Assembly: GCA_944326695.1 (NCBI GenBank) | Contig: CALVEZ010000025.1 | Coordinates: 1 to 55,798 of the forward strand | DNA length: 55,798 bases | Source: Candidatus Bilophila faecipullorum | Lineage (GTDB): Bacteria > Desulfobacterota > Desulfovibrionia > Desulfovibrionales > Desulfovibrionaceae | Direction of reading: 5' to 3' | In this document: positions 37,884-47,354 of the stretch, piece by piece | How the letters are laid out: every line of letters begins with the position of its first letter | Position numbering within the stretch: position 1 is the stretch's first letter | Position numbers and translations under genes: made by a program | Notes under the pieces: model-generated | What the model saw: the letters and a program-made list of their open reading frames with translations, nothing else | Databases searched by the model: none | Told to the model about the DNA's origin: nothing

Positions 37884-39887
37884 ATGAAAATAACGATACA
37901 GAATCTTTCCAAATCGTTCGGCGGGCGGGACATTTTTTCCGACTTCTCGCTGGATGTCGACTCTGGGGTACGTCTGTGCGTCTGCGGGCCCAACGGGTGC
38001 GGTAAATCCACGCTCATCCGTATGCTGGCCGACGTGGACGCCCCCGACGCCGGGCGCGTCATCATGCCCCGCGGCTGTCGGGTGGGCTACGTCCAGCAGG
38101 ATTTGGACGAAGCCGTCCTCGACACGCCTCTCCTGGAATGGGTCGTGGATGTCCTGCCGGACTGGCATGATTTCTGGGCCAGTTGGGAAGCCGCGGCTGC
38201 CGCCAAGGACGAAACGGCGTTGATCCGGCTGGGGGCGCGTCAGGCGGAACTGGAAGCCATGTACGGTTATAACCCGGAACACAAGGCGCAGGCCGTGTTG
38301 TCGGGGCTCGGCTTTGACGAGAAGAAATGGCATCTCCCCATTCGTCAGCTTTCCGGCGGCTGGCGCGAGCGCGCCAAGCTCGCCCGTGTGCTGGTGGCCG
38401 GGGCGGACGTCCTTCTTCTCGACGAACCCACGAACCATCTCGACATTGAAGCCGTGGAATGGCTGGAAGATTTTTTGATGGACTACACGGGCGCCTTGGT
38501 CTTCGTCGCCCACGATCGCGTCTTCATGGACCGCATCGGCACGCATGTTCTCTATCTGGGCGGTTCCAAGCCCGTTTTCCGCAAGGCCACATTCAGCCAG
38601 TTTGTGGAGTTGCAGGAGGAGCTTGAGGAGCAGCGGGAGCGTGAAGCCCAGCGCCTGAGCGCCGAAATCGAGCGCAAGATGGATTTCGTACGCCGTTTCG
38701 GGGCCAAGGCGACCAAGGCTCGGCAGGCCGGATCGCGTCAGAAGATGGCGAAGAAGCTGGAAAAGGAGCTGGAAGGCTTCCGCCCGGAAGCCAAGCGCAA
38801 GGAACTGAGCTTCAAGTGGCCGGAACCGCCCAAGGCGGACAAGACGATCCTTTCCGTGGCCGATCTCGCCTTTGCCTTCCCCGACGGCGTGCGCCTGTGG
38901 CCCGCCTTGACGTTTACCATCTACCGCGGGCAGCGCATCGCGCTGGTCGGCCATAACGGTTGCGGCAAGTCGACGCTGCTCAAGATTCTGGCCGGGCGGC
39001 TGGAGCGTACGGGCGGCACGATGGCGATGGGATCGCTGGTGCGCATGGGCTATTACAGCCAGCATCAGACCGAATTGCTCAGAGGCTCCGGTACGGTGCT
39101 CGCCGAAATCCGGCGGCTCTCCGATCCCCGGACTACGGAAGAGGAGCTCATGAGCGTCCTCGGCCTCTTCTTGCTGGGGCAGGGCTATTTCGACCGTCTG
39201 GTGAGCAGTTTGTCGGGCGGCGAGCGCAGCCGTCTGGTTCTGGCGTCACTTTTTCTGGCCCGGGCGAATTTTTTGGTTCTTGACGAGCCCACCAACCATC
39301 TTGATCTGGAAAGCCGTGAAGCGCTGGTCGAAGCCTTGAATGCCTTTGACGGCACGTTGCTTATGGTGGCTCACGACCGTTACCTGCTCTCGGAAGTGGC
39401 TGATGAAGCGTGGGCGATGGACGAGAACGGCATCACCGTCTATAAGGAAGGTTTCGCCCAGTACGATGCGGCGCGTCGCGCGGCGTTGGCGGCCCGCTTC
39501 GGCAAGGACAAGGCTCCCGCCAAACCCGAAGGCCCGCTGCCGGGCAAGGCTTTGGACCGGGATGAGTTGAAGCGGCTGAAACGCGAGCAGGCCGAACAGC
39601 GCAATGCGCTCTATAAGCGCATGAAGCCGAAGCAGGAAGAGTACGGTCGGCTGGAAAAACGGCTGGAGGCGTTGCTGTCCGAGCAATCGGAAGTGGAAAC
39701 GTCGCTGGCGGACCCGGAAATCTACGCCGACGGCGCGCGCACGACCCAATTGCTCAAGCGGTTCAGCGAGCTCAAGGAAGAAAGCGAGGCGGCGCTGGAA
39801 AAGCTGGAGGAACTGGAAGGCGAGCTGGCGGAACTGGAAGCCCAGCGCGCCGCCTTGTCGATGAACAGCGGGCCGGATGATCTGTAG
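37884..39887 (+). CDS. ABC-F family ATPase
   Basis: A 667-residue protein with two ABC domains in one chain: 'GPNGCGKSTL', 'LSGGWRERAKLARVL', 'LLLDEPTNHLD' and 'GHNGCGKSTL', 'LSGGERSRLVLASLF', 'LVLDEPTNHLD'. A charged linker of about 80 residues separates them, and the C-terminus (about residues 545-660) is a long coiled coil. There are no membrane segments. ABC-F proteins act on ribosomes; the layout is closest to the Uup/YheS type. Which subfamily is uncertain. Confidence 0.9.
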   Translation: MKITIQNLSKSFGGRDIFSDFSLDVDSGVRLCVCGPNGCGKSTLIRMLADVDAPDAGRVIMPRGCRVGYVQQDLDEAVLDTPLLEWVVDVLPDWHDFWASWEAAAAAKDETALIRLGARQAELEAMYGYNPEHKAQAVLSGLGFDEKKWHLPIRQLSGGWRERAKLARVLVAGADVLLLDEPTNHLDIEAVEWLEDFLMDYTGALVFVAHDRVFMDRIGTHVLYLGGSKPVFRKATFSQFVELQEELEEQREREAQRLSAEIERKMDFVRRFGAKATKARQAGSRQKMAKKLEKELEGFRPEAKRKELSFKWPEPPKADKTILSVADLAFAFPDGVRLWPALTFTIYRGQRIALVGHNGCGKSTLLKILAGRLERTGGTMAMGSLVRMGYYSQHQTELLRGSGTVLAEIRRLSDPRTTEEELMSVLGLFLLGQGYFDRLVSSLSGGERSRLVLASLFLARANFLVLDEPTNHLDLESREALVEALNAFDGTLLMVAHDRYLLSEVADEAWAMDENGITVYKEGFAQYDAARRAALAARFGKDKAPAKPEGPLPGKALDRDELKRLKREQAEQRNALYKRMKPKQEEYGRLEKRLEALLSEQSEVETSLADPEIYADGARTTQLLKRFSELKEESEAALEKLEELEGELAELEAQRAALSMNSGPDDL

Positions 39888-39914
39888 GTTCCCGCCGGAA
39901 AGAAGGAGTGGCCT

Positions 39915-40505
39915 GTGGGCAGAGAGATTACCGAACGCCGTCGGGCGAAGATTGAGAGGGTGCTCGGCTGGCGTCAGAAAGACTTGACCCTTGTGCTGGC
40001 GAATATCCACGATCCGCACAATGTTTCCGCCATCTATCGCAGCGCGGACGCTTTCGGCGTGGCCGCCCTGCATCTCTATTATACGGATACGGCTTTTCCC
40101 GAACTTGGGAAGAAGAGTTCCGCTTCGGCCCGCAAATGGGTGGAGAGCGTCCGGCACCGTAACGTCGACGAACTCCATACGGCGCTCAAGGCGGGGGGGC
40201 ATCAGATTCTGGCCACCAGTTGCACGCCTGAGGCCCGGCCTTTAGGGGACTACGACTTTACGCGGCCTACGGCGGTCATCATGGGCAACGAGCACAGCGG
40301 CGTGCCCTCCGAGCTGGCTCCCATTGTGGATGGGGAGGTGTATATCCCCATGTACGGTATGATTCAGAGCTTCAACGTCTCGGTGGCGGCGGCGATCATC
40401 CTTGCCGAAGCCTCGCGGCAGCGCGTTCTGGCCGGTATGTATGAACAGCCGACCTATTCACCGGAAGAATACGCGGCCCGCCTCTCCGTATGGCTGGAAA
40501 AATGA
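39915..40505 (+). CDS. trmH: SPOUT tRNA 2'-O-methyltransferase, TrmH type
   Basis: A 196-residue SpoU-family enzyme. Motifs are 'LANIHDPHNVSAIYRSADAF', 'VIMGNEHSGVPSELA' and 'IPMYGMIQSFNVSVAAAIIL', the trefoil-knot signature. The short length and N-terminal 'ERRRAKIERVLGWRQKD' fit TrmH (tRNA Gm18). It uses GTG with AAGGAG upstream. Confidence 0.9.
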   Translation: MGREITERRRAKIERVLGWRQKDLTLVLANIHDPHNVSAIYRSADAFGVAALHLYYTDTAFPELGKKSSASARKWVESVRHRNVDELHTALKAGGHQILATSCTPEARPLGDYDFTRPTAVIMGNEHSGVPSELAPIVDGEVYIPMYGMIQSFNVSVAAAIILAEASRQRVLAGMYEQPTYSPEEYAARLSVWLEK

Positions 40506-40643
40506 TGGCGGCCCGACGCTGAAGGGCTTCTGTCATTGACCTTCCTCCCTTCTATTGGCTAAGAAGAGGGCAGGGGACTGGCGGGAAACAGGCCTTGCAG
40601 TCCTCCGTGGAAAACGGTCTATGTCCTGCCGATGGGGAGCTTC

Positions 40644-41123
40644 ATGAAACTTCGTGTGTTCGCTTTGCTTGGCCTCCTGCTGCTGGCGGGATGCGCCGGT
40701 TTGTCGGTGCGGCATTTACCCAGCAATCCGTGGAAAAACGAGGCCTCGCAGAGGCTGGAAATGCGCTATCTGGCGTTCCAGTATCAGGTGATCCCCGTAG
40801 GGAACCAGCTTGGCATCGTGGCCGAGGCCTATCCGGTCATCGACAAGCTGCCGGACTGGGCCTCGTGGTACGGCGAGATCGCCCTGAGCGTCTACGTGTC
40901 CGACGAGTGGGGCAGGGTGCTGGCCTTCCGGGATGTGACTCTTGTTCCGCGCCCCCTGAAGCGGGAAGCGGGACTGCCTATGGAAGTCACGCTTGATCTG
41001 GGGACGAATCGTTACCAGCCGCTTTTCGTTTCTTTCGGCTATCGGCTTGTCCTGACGGACGCGCAGCCCGGTACGCCCGCGGGCCGCCGTGTGCTGGTTT
41101 CGGAAAAGGCGCTGGAAAAGTGA
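40644..41123 (+). CDS. Hypothetical lipoprotein
   Basis: A 159-residue protein with a lipoprotein signal: 'MKLRVFALLGLLLLAGCAG', with lipobox LAGC. The ATG at 40644 is preferred over one four codons upstream because GGGGAG lies before it. The mature part is beta-rich ('MRYLAFQYQVIPVGNQLGIV', 'SWYGEIALSVYVSDEWG'). I do not recognise the family; function unknown. Confidence 0.75.
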   Translation: MKLRVFALLGLLLLAGCAGLSVRHLPSNPWKNEASQRLEMRYLAFQYQVIPVGNQLGIVAEAYPVIDKLPDWASWYGEIALSVYVSDEWGRVLAFRDVTLVPRPLKREAGLPMEVTLDLGTNRYQPLFVSFGYRLVLTDAQPGTPAGRRVLVSEKALEK

Positions 41124-41842
41124 TGCGCCCGCTAGCGGAAAAAGCCTTCTTGTTCGGAAAAGAAACCGGCGTGAAACGCAATGGATGCCGGTTTGCGGAG
41201 TGGCTACTCTTCAAAAGGGCCGCCTGCACTTTTTGCCGTTGAAGGGCGCAAGAAGGTGATGTTTCCTCCTTTTTTCTTCTGAAAACAATCCGGTTCCGTT
41301 CCATCTCTTGCTTTCAAGCCAATTGGTGTCCTCCGGGGGAGCGGTGAGCCTCCCATAGATCGGATGAGGGCGGAAAGGTTGAGCTTGTGTCCGTACAAGG
41401 CGGCCTGTTCCCCGCGTCCTCCTTGCTTCGGGTACGGCTTCGGAGAAAACGCCTCGAGTTTTTGCGGAAGGGGCGCGGGAGAGGCGTTCCCTTCAGGTAT
41501 CCGCCCGGGAAGGTGTTCTCGTAGCGGGGCAGGGGATGTAGCAGACTTGCGCGGGGAAGGTGGTGACGGCCCTGACGCTTGTGCGGGGATGCTTTGTGGC
41601 CTTCTTTCTCTCTTTCTTTCCCGGTCCCGGTTGTTGTTTTTCTCTTGCCAGTGACCTTATTTTTGGATAACCTTTTTCGATTCCATTGATACGGGCATTG
41701 TTATTGCGATGCCGTCTTCCCTGAAGAGCCTTTCGGTTTCGGAAGGCTCGATTGCGCGCTTATGGTATCCACGTTCTGCCGTGGCGTGCGGGGGAGACGG
41801 CGAAGTTGTTCACTTTTTAAAAACGATAAGCGGGGTTCAGAG
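41124..41842. other. Long untranslated region before hppA
   Basis: About 720 bp without a convincing gene. It contains an inverted repeat around 41165-41195 (AAACCGGC/GCCGGTTT), a pyrimidine-rich stretch at 41600-41645, an AT-rich part at 41650-41700 that may be the hppA promoter, and a hairpin near 41727-41750 (GAGCCTT/AAGGCTC). A long regulated leader or small RNA is possible. Confidence 0.4.
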
Positions 41843-43915
41843 ATGTTCTCATTCATCGTGGTATTGGCTTGCGGGCTTTTCGCCCTCTACTATGCGTATG
41901 ATACCTCCAAGCGGGTCTTCGCCGCCGGGACCGGTACGGAAGAAATGCAGAAAATCGCCAGCGCCATTCAGGAAGGCGCGCAGGCGTATTTGAACCGCCA
42001 GTACAAAACCATCGCCATCGTGGGCATCATTGTGGCCGTCCTGCTTGCGTGGGCGCTTTCCGGCCTCGTGGCCCTCGGCTTCGTGCTGGGCGCGGTGCTC
42101 TCCGGCGCGGCGGGCTTCATCGGCATGAACGTGTCCGTTCGCGCCAACATCCGCACCACGGAAGCCGCCCGTCAGGGCATGACCCCCGCCCTGAACGTGG
42201 CTTTTCAGGCCGGCGCGGTGACGGGTCTGCTCGTGGTGGGCCTCGGCCTGCTCGGTGTGATCGTCTACTACGGCGTGCTGACCCTCTTCGGCGTTGACCA
42301 GAACACCCTTCTGCAGGCGCTCGTGGCCCTCAGCTTCGGCGCTTCCCTGATCTCCATTTTCGCTCGTCTCGGCGGCGGCATCTTCACCAAGGGCGCTGAC
42401 GTGGGCGCCGACCTCGTGGGCAAGGTGGAAGCCGGCATTCCCGAAGACGATCCGCGCAACCCCGCCGTCATCGCCGACAACGTGGGCGACAACGTGGGCG
42501 ACTGCGCCGGCATGGCCGCCGACCTCTTTGAAACCTACGCCGTGACTGTGGTGGCCACCATGCTCCTCGCCGCCATTTACTTCACCGGCGAACTCCAGCA
42601 CCTCATGATGATGTATCCGCTGCTCATCGGCGGCGTGTGCATCGTGGGTTCCGTGTTCGGCACCAAATACGTGCGCCTCGGCTCCGACAACAACATCATG
42701 AAGGCCCTGTACCGTGGTCTCGGCGCTGCGGGCGGCGCTTCCGCCGTGCTTATCGTCATCGTGACGTTGCTGCTCTTCTGGGGCGCGCCCGAAATGCAGA
42801 TTCAGGGCAAGAGCTTCGGCATCGGTAACCTGCTGCTGTGCTCCCTTACCGGCCTTGTGATCACGGCTGCGCTCGTGTGGATCACCGAGTACTACACCTC
42901 CACCGTTTACCGCCCCGTGCGCAGCATCGCGCAGTCTTCCACCACCGGTCACGGCACCAACGTCATTCAGGGCCTTGCCGTTTCGATGGAATCCACGGCT
43001 CTGCCCGTTATCGTCATCTCCATCGGCATCCTCTTCACCTACGCCAACGCCGGACTCTTCGGCGTGGCCATCGCGGCGACCACCATGCTCGCTCTGGCCG
43101 GTATGGTCGTGGCGCTTGACGCCTACGGTCCCGTGACCGACAACGCCGGCGGCATCGCCGAAATGGCCAACCTGCCCGGCGAAGTGCGCGAAGTGACCGA
43201 CGCCCTTGACGCCGTGGGCAACACCACCAAGGCCGTGACCAAGGGCTACGCCATCGGTTCCGCTGGCCTCGCCGCGCTGGTGCTCTTCGCCTGCTACACC
43301 GAAGACCTTGGCCGCTTCTTCCCCGATCTGAACGTGAACTTCTCCCTGCAGGACCCCTACGTCCTCGTCGGCCTCTTCATCGGCGGTCTGCTCCCGTACC
43401 TCTTCGGCGCGATGGGCATGATGGCCGTGGGCCGCGCCGGTTCCGCCGTTGTGGTTGAAGTGCGCCGCCAGTTCCGGGAAATCCCCGGCATCATGGAAGG
43501 CACTGCGAAGCCCAATTACGGCGCCGCCGTCGACATGCTCACCAAGGCCGCCATTCGGGAAATGATCCTTCCCTCCATGCTGCCGGTCTTCGCCCCCATC
43601 GTCGTCTACTTCCTGATCAACGCCTTCAGCGGCCAGAGCGCGGCCCTCGCCACGCTTGGCGCCATGCTGATGGGCACCATCGTCACCGGTCTTTTCGTGG
43701 CCATTTCCATGACCTCGGGCGGCGGCGCGTGGGACAACGCCAAGAAGTACATTGAAGACGGCCACCACGGCGGCAAGGGTTCCGACGCGCACAAGGCCGC
43801 CGTTACCGGCGACACCGTGGGCGACCCCTACAAGGATACCGCTGGCCCGGCCGTCAACCCCATGATCAAGATCATCAACATCGTGGCTCTGCTGCTCCTG
43901 CAGGCTCTCGCCTAA
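41843..43915 (+). CDS. hppA: Membrane-bound proton-translocating pyrophosphatase
   Basis: A 690-residue integral membrane pump that hydrolyses pyrophosphate and moves H+ out of the cytoplasm. The start '[20 protein letters not shown]' is chosen because the upstream frame is basic and unrelated. Catalytic blocks '[20 protein letters not shown]', '[18 protein letters not shown]' and '[16 protein letters not shown]' are intact. '[16 protein letters not shown]' has Lys where potassium-dependent enzymes have Ala, indicating the potassium-independent H+-pumping class. In anaerobes it saves energy from pyrophosphate released by biosynthesis or sulfate activation. Confidence 0.95.
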   Translation: MFSFIVVLACGLFALYYAYDTSKRVFAAGTGTEEMQKIASAIQEGAQAYLNRQYKTIAIVGIIVAVLLAWALSGLVALGFVLGAVLSGAAGFIGMNVSVRANIRTTEAARQGMTPALNVAFQAGAVTGLLVVGLGLLGVIVYYGVLTLFGVDQNTLLQALVALSFGASLISIFARLGGGIFTKGADVGADLVGKVEAGIPEDDPRNPAVIADNVGDNVGDCAGMAADLFETYAVTVVATMLLAAIYFTGELQHLMMMYPLLIGGVCIVGSVFGTKYVRLGSDNNIMKALYRGLGAAGGASAVLIVIVTLLLFWGAPEMQIQGKSFGIGNLLLCSLTGLVITAALVWITEYYTSTVYRPVRSIAQSSTTGHGTNVIQGLAVSMESTALPVIVISIGILFTYANAGLFGVAIAATTMLALAGMVVALDAYGPVTDNAGGIAEMANLPGEVREVTDALDAVGNTTKAVTKGYAIGSAGLAALVLFACYTEDLGRFFPDLNVNFSLQDPYVLVGLFIGGLLPYLFGAMGMMAVGRAGSAVVVEVRRQFREIPGIMEGTAKPNYGAAVDMLTKAAIREMILPSMLPVFAPIVVYFLINAFSGQSAALATLGAMLMGTIVTGLFVAISMTSGGGAWDNAKKYIEDGHHGGKGSDAHKAAVTGDTVGDPYKDTAGPAVNPMIKIINIVALLLLQALA

Positions 43916-43938
43916 GCCGAGTCCACGCCGCCTTTGAG

Positions 43939-43976
43939 GAAGCGCCCCGTTGCTCGGTCAGCGGGGCGCTTCTTCG
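43939..43976 (+). terminator. Terminator after hppA
   Basis: A perfect 11-bp stem (43939-43949 with 43962-43972) is followed by a weak T-rich tail. Confidence 0.75.
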
Positions 43977-44008
43977 TATTTGGACGGGCAAGCCGTCCGG
44001 GAGGGATT

Positions 44009-44845
44009 ATGCTGCATATCGGAAGTCATTTGTCGAGTTCCAAGGGATACAGGCACATGGGGGAAGAAGCTCTACTCCTTGGGGCGGATACCTTTCAATT
44101 TTTTACTCGCAATCCGCGCGGGAGCAAGGCGAAGAGCGTGGACCCGGGCGATGCCGCCGCCCTGCGCCGCCTTGCGGAGGAAAAAAATTTCGCGCCGCTC
44201 CTCGCTCACGCGCCGTATACGTTGAACGCCTGCGCCGCCGCCGAGGAGATGCGGGCGTTCGCTCTTTCGATCATGCGGGAGGACCTTGCCGTTTTGGAAA
44301 CGCATGTCCCGCAGGCCATGTATAATTTCCATCCGGGCAATCATGTGGGGCAAGGGAGTGAAGCCGGTATCGGGCATATCGTCCATTTGCTGAATGCCCT
44401 TTTGCGGGAAGGCCGGAGTACCGTCATCCTGCTCGAGACCATGTCCGGCAAAGGAACCGAAATCGGCTGGCGCTTCGAGGAACTCGCCGAAATCATAGGC
44501 TCGCTGGACGATGCCGCGCGCGTGGGCGTCTGCCTTGATACCTGCCATGTCCATGCGGCGGGTTATGACATCGTCAACGATCTCGATGGAGTGCTTCGGG
44601 AATTCGATAGCCGTATCGGACTTGGGAGGTTGCGGGCCGTCCATCTGAACGACAGCATGATGCCCTTTGCCAGCCGCAAGGATCGCCACGCCCGCATCGG
44701 TGAAGGAAGCATCGGGCTGGAAGCCATCACGCGTATCATTAATCATCCCGCCTTGCGCAGCCTGCCTTTCTATCTGGAAACGCCCAATGAACAGCCCGGC
44801 TACGCGCAGGAAATTGCCCTGTTGCGGGCCGCTTTTCACGACTAA
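44009..44845 (+). CDS. nfo: Endonuclease IV (AP endonuclease)
   Basis: A 278-residue enzyme that cuts DNA at abasic sites. Zinc ligands fall in '[12 protein letters not shown]', '[12 protein letters not shown]', '[12 protein letters not shown]', '[14 protein letters not shown]', '[13 protein letters not shown]', '[11 protein letters not shown]' and '[12 protein letters not shown]'. The ATG at 44009 has GGAGGG upstream; the longer frame runs through the hppA terminator. Confidence 0.95.
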   Translation: MLHIGSHLSSSKGYRHMGEEALLLGADTFQFFTRNPRGSKAKSVDPGDAAALRRLAEEKNFAPLLAHAPYTLNACAAAEEMRAFALSIMREDLAVLETHVPQAMYNFHPGNHVGQGSEAGIGHIVHLLNALLREGRSTVILLETMSGKGTEIGWRFEELAEIIGSLDDAARVGVCLDTCHVHAAGYDIVNDLDGVLREFDSRIGLGRLRAVHLNDSMMPFASRKDRHARIGEGSIGLEAITRIINHPALRSLPFYLETPNEQPGYAQEIALLRAAFHD

Positions 44846-45026
44846 GAGAAGAATGGCGGACATGCCGGGTCAAGCAGAGTGGCTGCGGTACGACGGCAGA
44901 GTCGCTGAGGCTGGAAAAAGGGAACCTTCCAAAGGTGACGCCATGCCCGGAGAGGCGCCCACGCTCGTGCCGCCCTTTCTGCTGGAAAGGGCCAGCGTCC
45001 CTTGTCCGAAGGGTGGCGAGGCCTTA

Positions 45027-45061
45027 AAAAGGCCGCGGCATGCGATGTGCCGCGGCCTTTT
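45027..45061. terminator. Bidirectional terminator between nfo and the symporter gene
   Basis: A 14-bp stem (45027-45040 with 45048-45061) with A- and T-runs at its base serves both convergent genes. Confidence 0.9.
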
Positions 45062-45086
45062 GTTCATCTTTGGCGTCGGGATACGA

Positions 45087-46511
45087 TCAGGCGGCTTCCT
45101 CGGCCATCGGGCTCACGACGGCGGAGGCGGCGAACCAGCCGATGCCCGAGCACAAAAAGCCGATGAAGAAGGGAGGAATCCCGGCGGCGACGGACCCGAG
45201 CTGCGGCCCCCACAGGGAAGTGGGGCCATAGGCCAGCAGGTACCACGCGAGGCAGGACAGGAAGCCGCTCGCCGCGCTGACCCATGCGGCCGTGGCGTTG
45301 CGCCGCCCGAAGCGGACCAGCGCCACATAGGGGACGAGGGCCATTGCGCCGACGATGCTCCAGCTCGTCGTGCACAGCAAGGCCACGAGCTGGCCCTTGA
45401 TCTGGGCGCAACCGCCGCTGACGATCACGCAGATGACGATGCCTGTAAACCACGAGAGGCGGTTGCTCGGCCTGCCGCGCAGGTCCTCCGAGAGGGCGGA
45501 AACGGCAATGTGGTAAATGCCCGTGGCCGTGGACAGCGAGGCCGAGACGATGGCAAGCACGAAGATTTGCAGGGCGAACTCGGGCAGCAGCATCCGGACG
45601 AGCGACGGCATGACCTCGTCGGGGCTGGCGACTTCAGGCAAAATAAGCCGGGAAAGAGAGGCCGCGAAGTAGGCCCCACCCACCAGCACGGTCAGGATGA
45701 ACATGGCCAGCGGCGAGGTTTTCCGAAGCTGACGCGGATCGGCGATGGCGAAATGGCGTTGCATCATCTGCGGCTGCGCCCAGACCGCGATGGACGTGAC
45801 CACGACCAGCGAGAGGATGAAGAGTCCTCGCTCCCCGCTCGACAGGGCCGCGAAGCCGTTGTTGGCCAGGGGGGTGGGGGGAAGCGCGGCCAGTGCGACC
45901 ATGCCTTCCCACGGCCCGCCGACCCGCGAGAAGATGGCGCCCACCAGCATGAGCATTCCGACGAGCATGACCACGCCCTGCATGGCTTCGGTGTAGAGCA
46001 CGCCCCGCAGTCCGCCGATAAAGACCGTGAGTCCCACAATGGCCGCCACAAGCCAGATGAGGGCCCATACCGGCAGGGGCACGATCTGGGCGAGCAGCAG
46101 CGCGGCTCCCTTGATGACCGCTGAGCCGTAGACGCCCAGAAAAAGAGCGAAAATGAGCGCCAGCGCACGCGTGAGGGCGGGCGAGCCGTGGCCGAGCCCC
46201 AGAAGCTGGGCGGGCGTGCGTGCGCCGAGGCGCTCCTGCCATTGGCGGGTAGGCCACGCCATGAAACGATAGACGGCCCACGTGCCGAACCAGACGTTGC
46301 CCGCCGCCACCAGCAGCATTTGCAGGCCGTAGGCGTGCGCGAGGCCGCCGAAACCGACCAGCGCCACAGCCGAAATATACGTGGCGACATAGGCGAAGGC
46401 CTGCACGCCGAACCCTACCGAACCGCTCAGGACGGCATCCTTGCTGCGGCCCTTATGCACCAGAAACGCGAAAACGGCGAAGTATCCGCCCCAGAGAAGA
46501 ATCTCAGCCAT
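45087..46511 (-). CDS. Sodium:solute symporter (SSS family)
   Basis: A 474-residue transporter with about 12-13 membrane helices, of the same fold as PutP and PanF. 'GGLRGVLYTEAMQGVVMLVG' is the SSS family signature, and 'SASLSTATGIYHIAVSAL' carries the Ser/Thr residues of the Na2 sodium site. Its start overlaps the upstream tiny ORF by 8 bp, so the two are coupled. A Tyr-rich leader peptide and terminator precede the pair, hinting at an aromatic amino acid substrate. Substrate is otherwise unknown. Confidence 0.88.
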   Translation of the reverse strand: MAEILLWGGYFAVFAFLVHKGRSKDAVLSGSVGFGVQAFAYVATYISAVALVGFGGLAHAYGLQMLLVAAGNVWFGTWAVYRFMAWPTRQWQERLGARTPAQLLGLGHGSPALTRALALIFALFLGVYGSAVIKGAALLLAQIVPLPVWALIWLVAAIVGLTVFIGGLRGVLYTEAMQGVVMLVGMLMLVGAIFSRVGGPWEGMVALAALPPTPLANNGFAALSSGERGLFILSLVVVTSIAVWAQPQMMQRHFAIADPRQLRKTSPLAMFILTVLVGGAYFAASLSRLILPEVASPDEVMPSLVRMLLPEFALQIFVLAIVSASLSTATGIYHIAVSALSEDLRGRPSNRLSWFTGIVICVIVSGGCAQIKGQLVALLCTTSWSIVGAMALVPYVALVRFGRRNATAAWVSAASGFLSCLAWYLLAYGPTSLWGPQLGSVAAGIPPFFIGFLCSGIGWFAASAVVSPMAEEAA

Positions 46512-46653
46512 GATGTCGTTCCTTATTCCCGCTCTTGGCCGGTTTTACGCTGCGCAGCAGACCGAACAGCGAGATGGAAAAGGAAACGAACATGGAAACA
46601 AGCGCGAAACCGACGGCTCCGTCCATAGGCAGGTTGGTCAGGGCAGCGAACAT
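46504..46653 (-). CDS. Small symporter accessory membrane protein (49 aa)
   Basis: Sequence 'MFAALTNLPMDGAVGFALVS' continues into one hydrophobic helix ('MFVSFSISLFGLLRSV') and ends basic. GGGAGAAAGG lies upstream of the ATG, and the stop overlaps the symporter start by 8 bp. The size, order and overlap match the small accessory proteins known to precede many SSS symporters. It probably aids folding or activity of the transporter. Confidence 0.8.
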   Translation of the reverse strand: MFAALTNLPMDGAVGFALVSMFVSFSISLFGLLRSVKPAKSGNKERHHG

Positions 46654-46682
46654 GGCCTTTCTCCCGGCTGTAAAAAGGAAAC

Positions 46683-46717
46683 AAAAAAAGCCACCGGCCC
46701 TTGAGGTCGGTGGCTTT
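46683..46717 (-). terminator. Terminator between leader peptide and accessory gene (candidate attenuator)
   Basis: On the minus strand AAAGCCACCG pairs with CGGTGGCTTT (46708-46717 with 46687-46696) around an 11-nt loop and is followed by a 7-T run. It stands 37 nt after the leader stop and 29 nt before the accessory gene, so unrestrained transcripts would stop before the symporter. Confidence 0.85.
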
Positions 46718-46754
46718 GTCCTTACGAAGCAAGCTCAGCTGCGGAGTCGTCTTT

Positions 46755-46835
46755 TTACGCGCAGCACATCCGATCCGGGGCCCACAAGCGGTGTCCCGAA
46801 TAATAATAGTAGAAGTGCATAAACGAAAAAGTCAT
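46755..46835 (-). CDS. Tyr-rich leader peptide (26 aa), candidate attenuation leader
   Basis: A short frame 'MTFSFMHFYYYYSG...' with four adjacent Tyr codons (TAC, TAT, TAT, TAT) and Phe codons just before them. GGAG lies about 6 nt upstream of the ATG. It ends 37 nt before a strong intrinsic terminator and lies upstream of the symporter pair, the standard layout of amino-acid attenuation leaders (pheA, his, trp). Ribosome stalling at the Tyr run when charged tRNA-Tyr is low would be expected to favour read-through. An antiterminator hairpin could not be assigned with confidence by eye. Confidence 0.6.
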   Translation of the reverse strand: MTFSFMHFYYYYSGHRLWAPDRMCCA

Positions 46836-46838
46836 GAT

Positions 46839-47354
46839 TTACTCCGTGGAAGGAAGATCGCACAAAGCGCCGCCGCCGTCAAGAGGTCTCGTTCTTTTTT
46901 TTGCAACCGGCTGAGATGGGGGCGCGGCTCGCAGGGCGTCGGGGGAATGGGATTGAAACCAGACGCGCAGGCGCAGGATTTCCGGCATAAAGCGGCGGCG
47001 CGTTTCTTCTATGACACGTCCGATGGTTTCAGGGGTATTGTCCCGCACCAGCTCACTGCGGCGGCTCAGCATGTCCATCCACAGGTGGCCGTCGAAAATG
47101 ATGTGGAGACGCCATGCTGCCGACAGGACGGCGGGCGGCGTGGGGGGCACGGGCGCCGAGCCAGCCGCTTCCAGAAAATATTTCAGGGCTTTCCAGCCAG
47201 CATCCGCCGCAAACATGAAGCGGCGGGCCGCTCCTTCCTTTTCAAGGGCCGAAAGAGAAGGACGGGCCAAGGCATTTTCAAGGCAATCGGTCGCGTTGAA
47301 AAAAAGTATAAGCGCAGAGTGGGGGGCGCGAAGGGAGCAGGGCGAAATGATCAT
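46839..47354 (-). CDS. HEPN-like protein (nucleotidyltransferase substrate-binding type)
   Basis: A 171-residue helical protein. 'RRFMFAADAGWKALKYFLEA', 'PPAVLSAAWRLHIIFDGHLW' and 'MDMLSRRSELVRDNTPETIG' follow the pattern of the HI0074 family ('RFEFTYELAWKTLKDYL ... SPREVIREA ... WLDML ... RN'). Those proteins pair with a minimal nucleotidyltransferase, as in HepT-MntA toxin-antitoxins. No such partner is adjacent, and the RN-x-x-SH motif of active HEPN RNases is not present. The start (ATG at 47354) has no clear ribosome binding site; a TTG at 47378 is an alternative. The family call is by pattern only. Confidence 0.5.
   Translation of the reverse strand: MIISPCSLRAPHSALILFFNATDCLENALARPSLSALEKEGAARRFMFAADAGWKALKYFLEAAGSAPVPPTPPAVLSAAWRLHIIFDGHLWMDMLSRRSELVRDNTPETIGRVIEETRRRFMPEILRLRVWFQSHSPDALRAAPPSQPVAKKRTRPLDGGGALCDLPSTE
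46854..46882 (-). promoter_or_regulatory. Possible promoter for leader/symporter operon
   Basis: TTGACG (46882-46877) and a weak GATCTT (46859-46854) are spaced by 17 nt and lie inside the 3' end of the HEPN gene, just before the leader peptide. Confidence 0.35.

Noticed and set aside
41849..43792. A 647-codon minus-strand open frame over hppA
   Set aside because: Antisense shadow rich in His and Gly; hppA is unmistakable.
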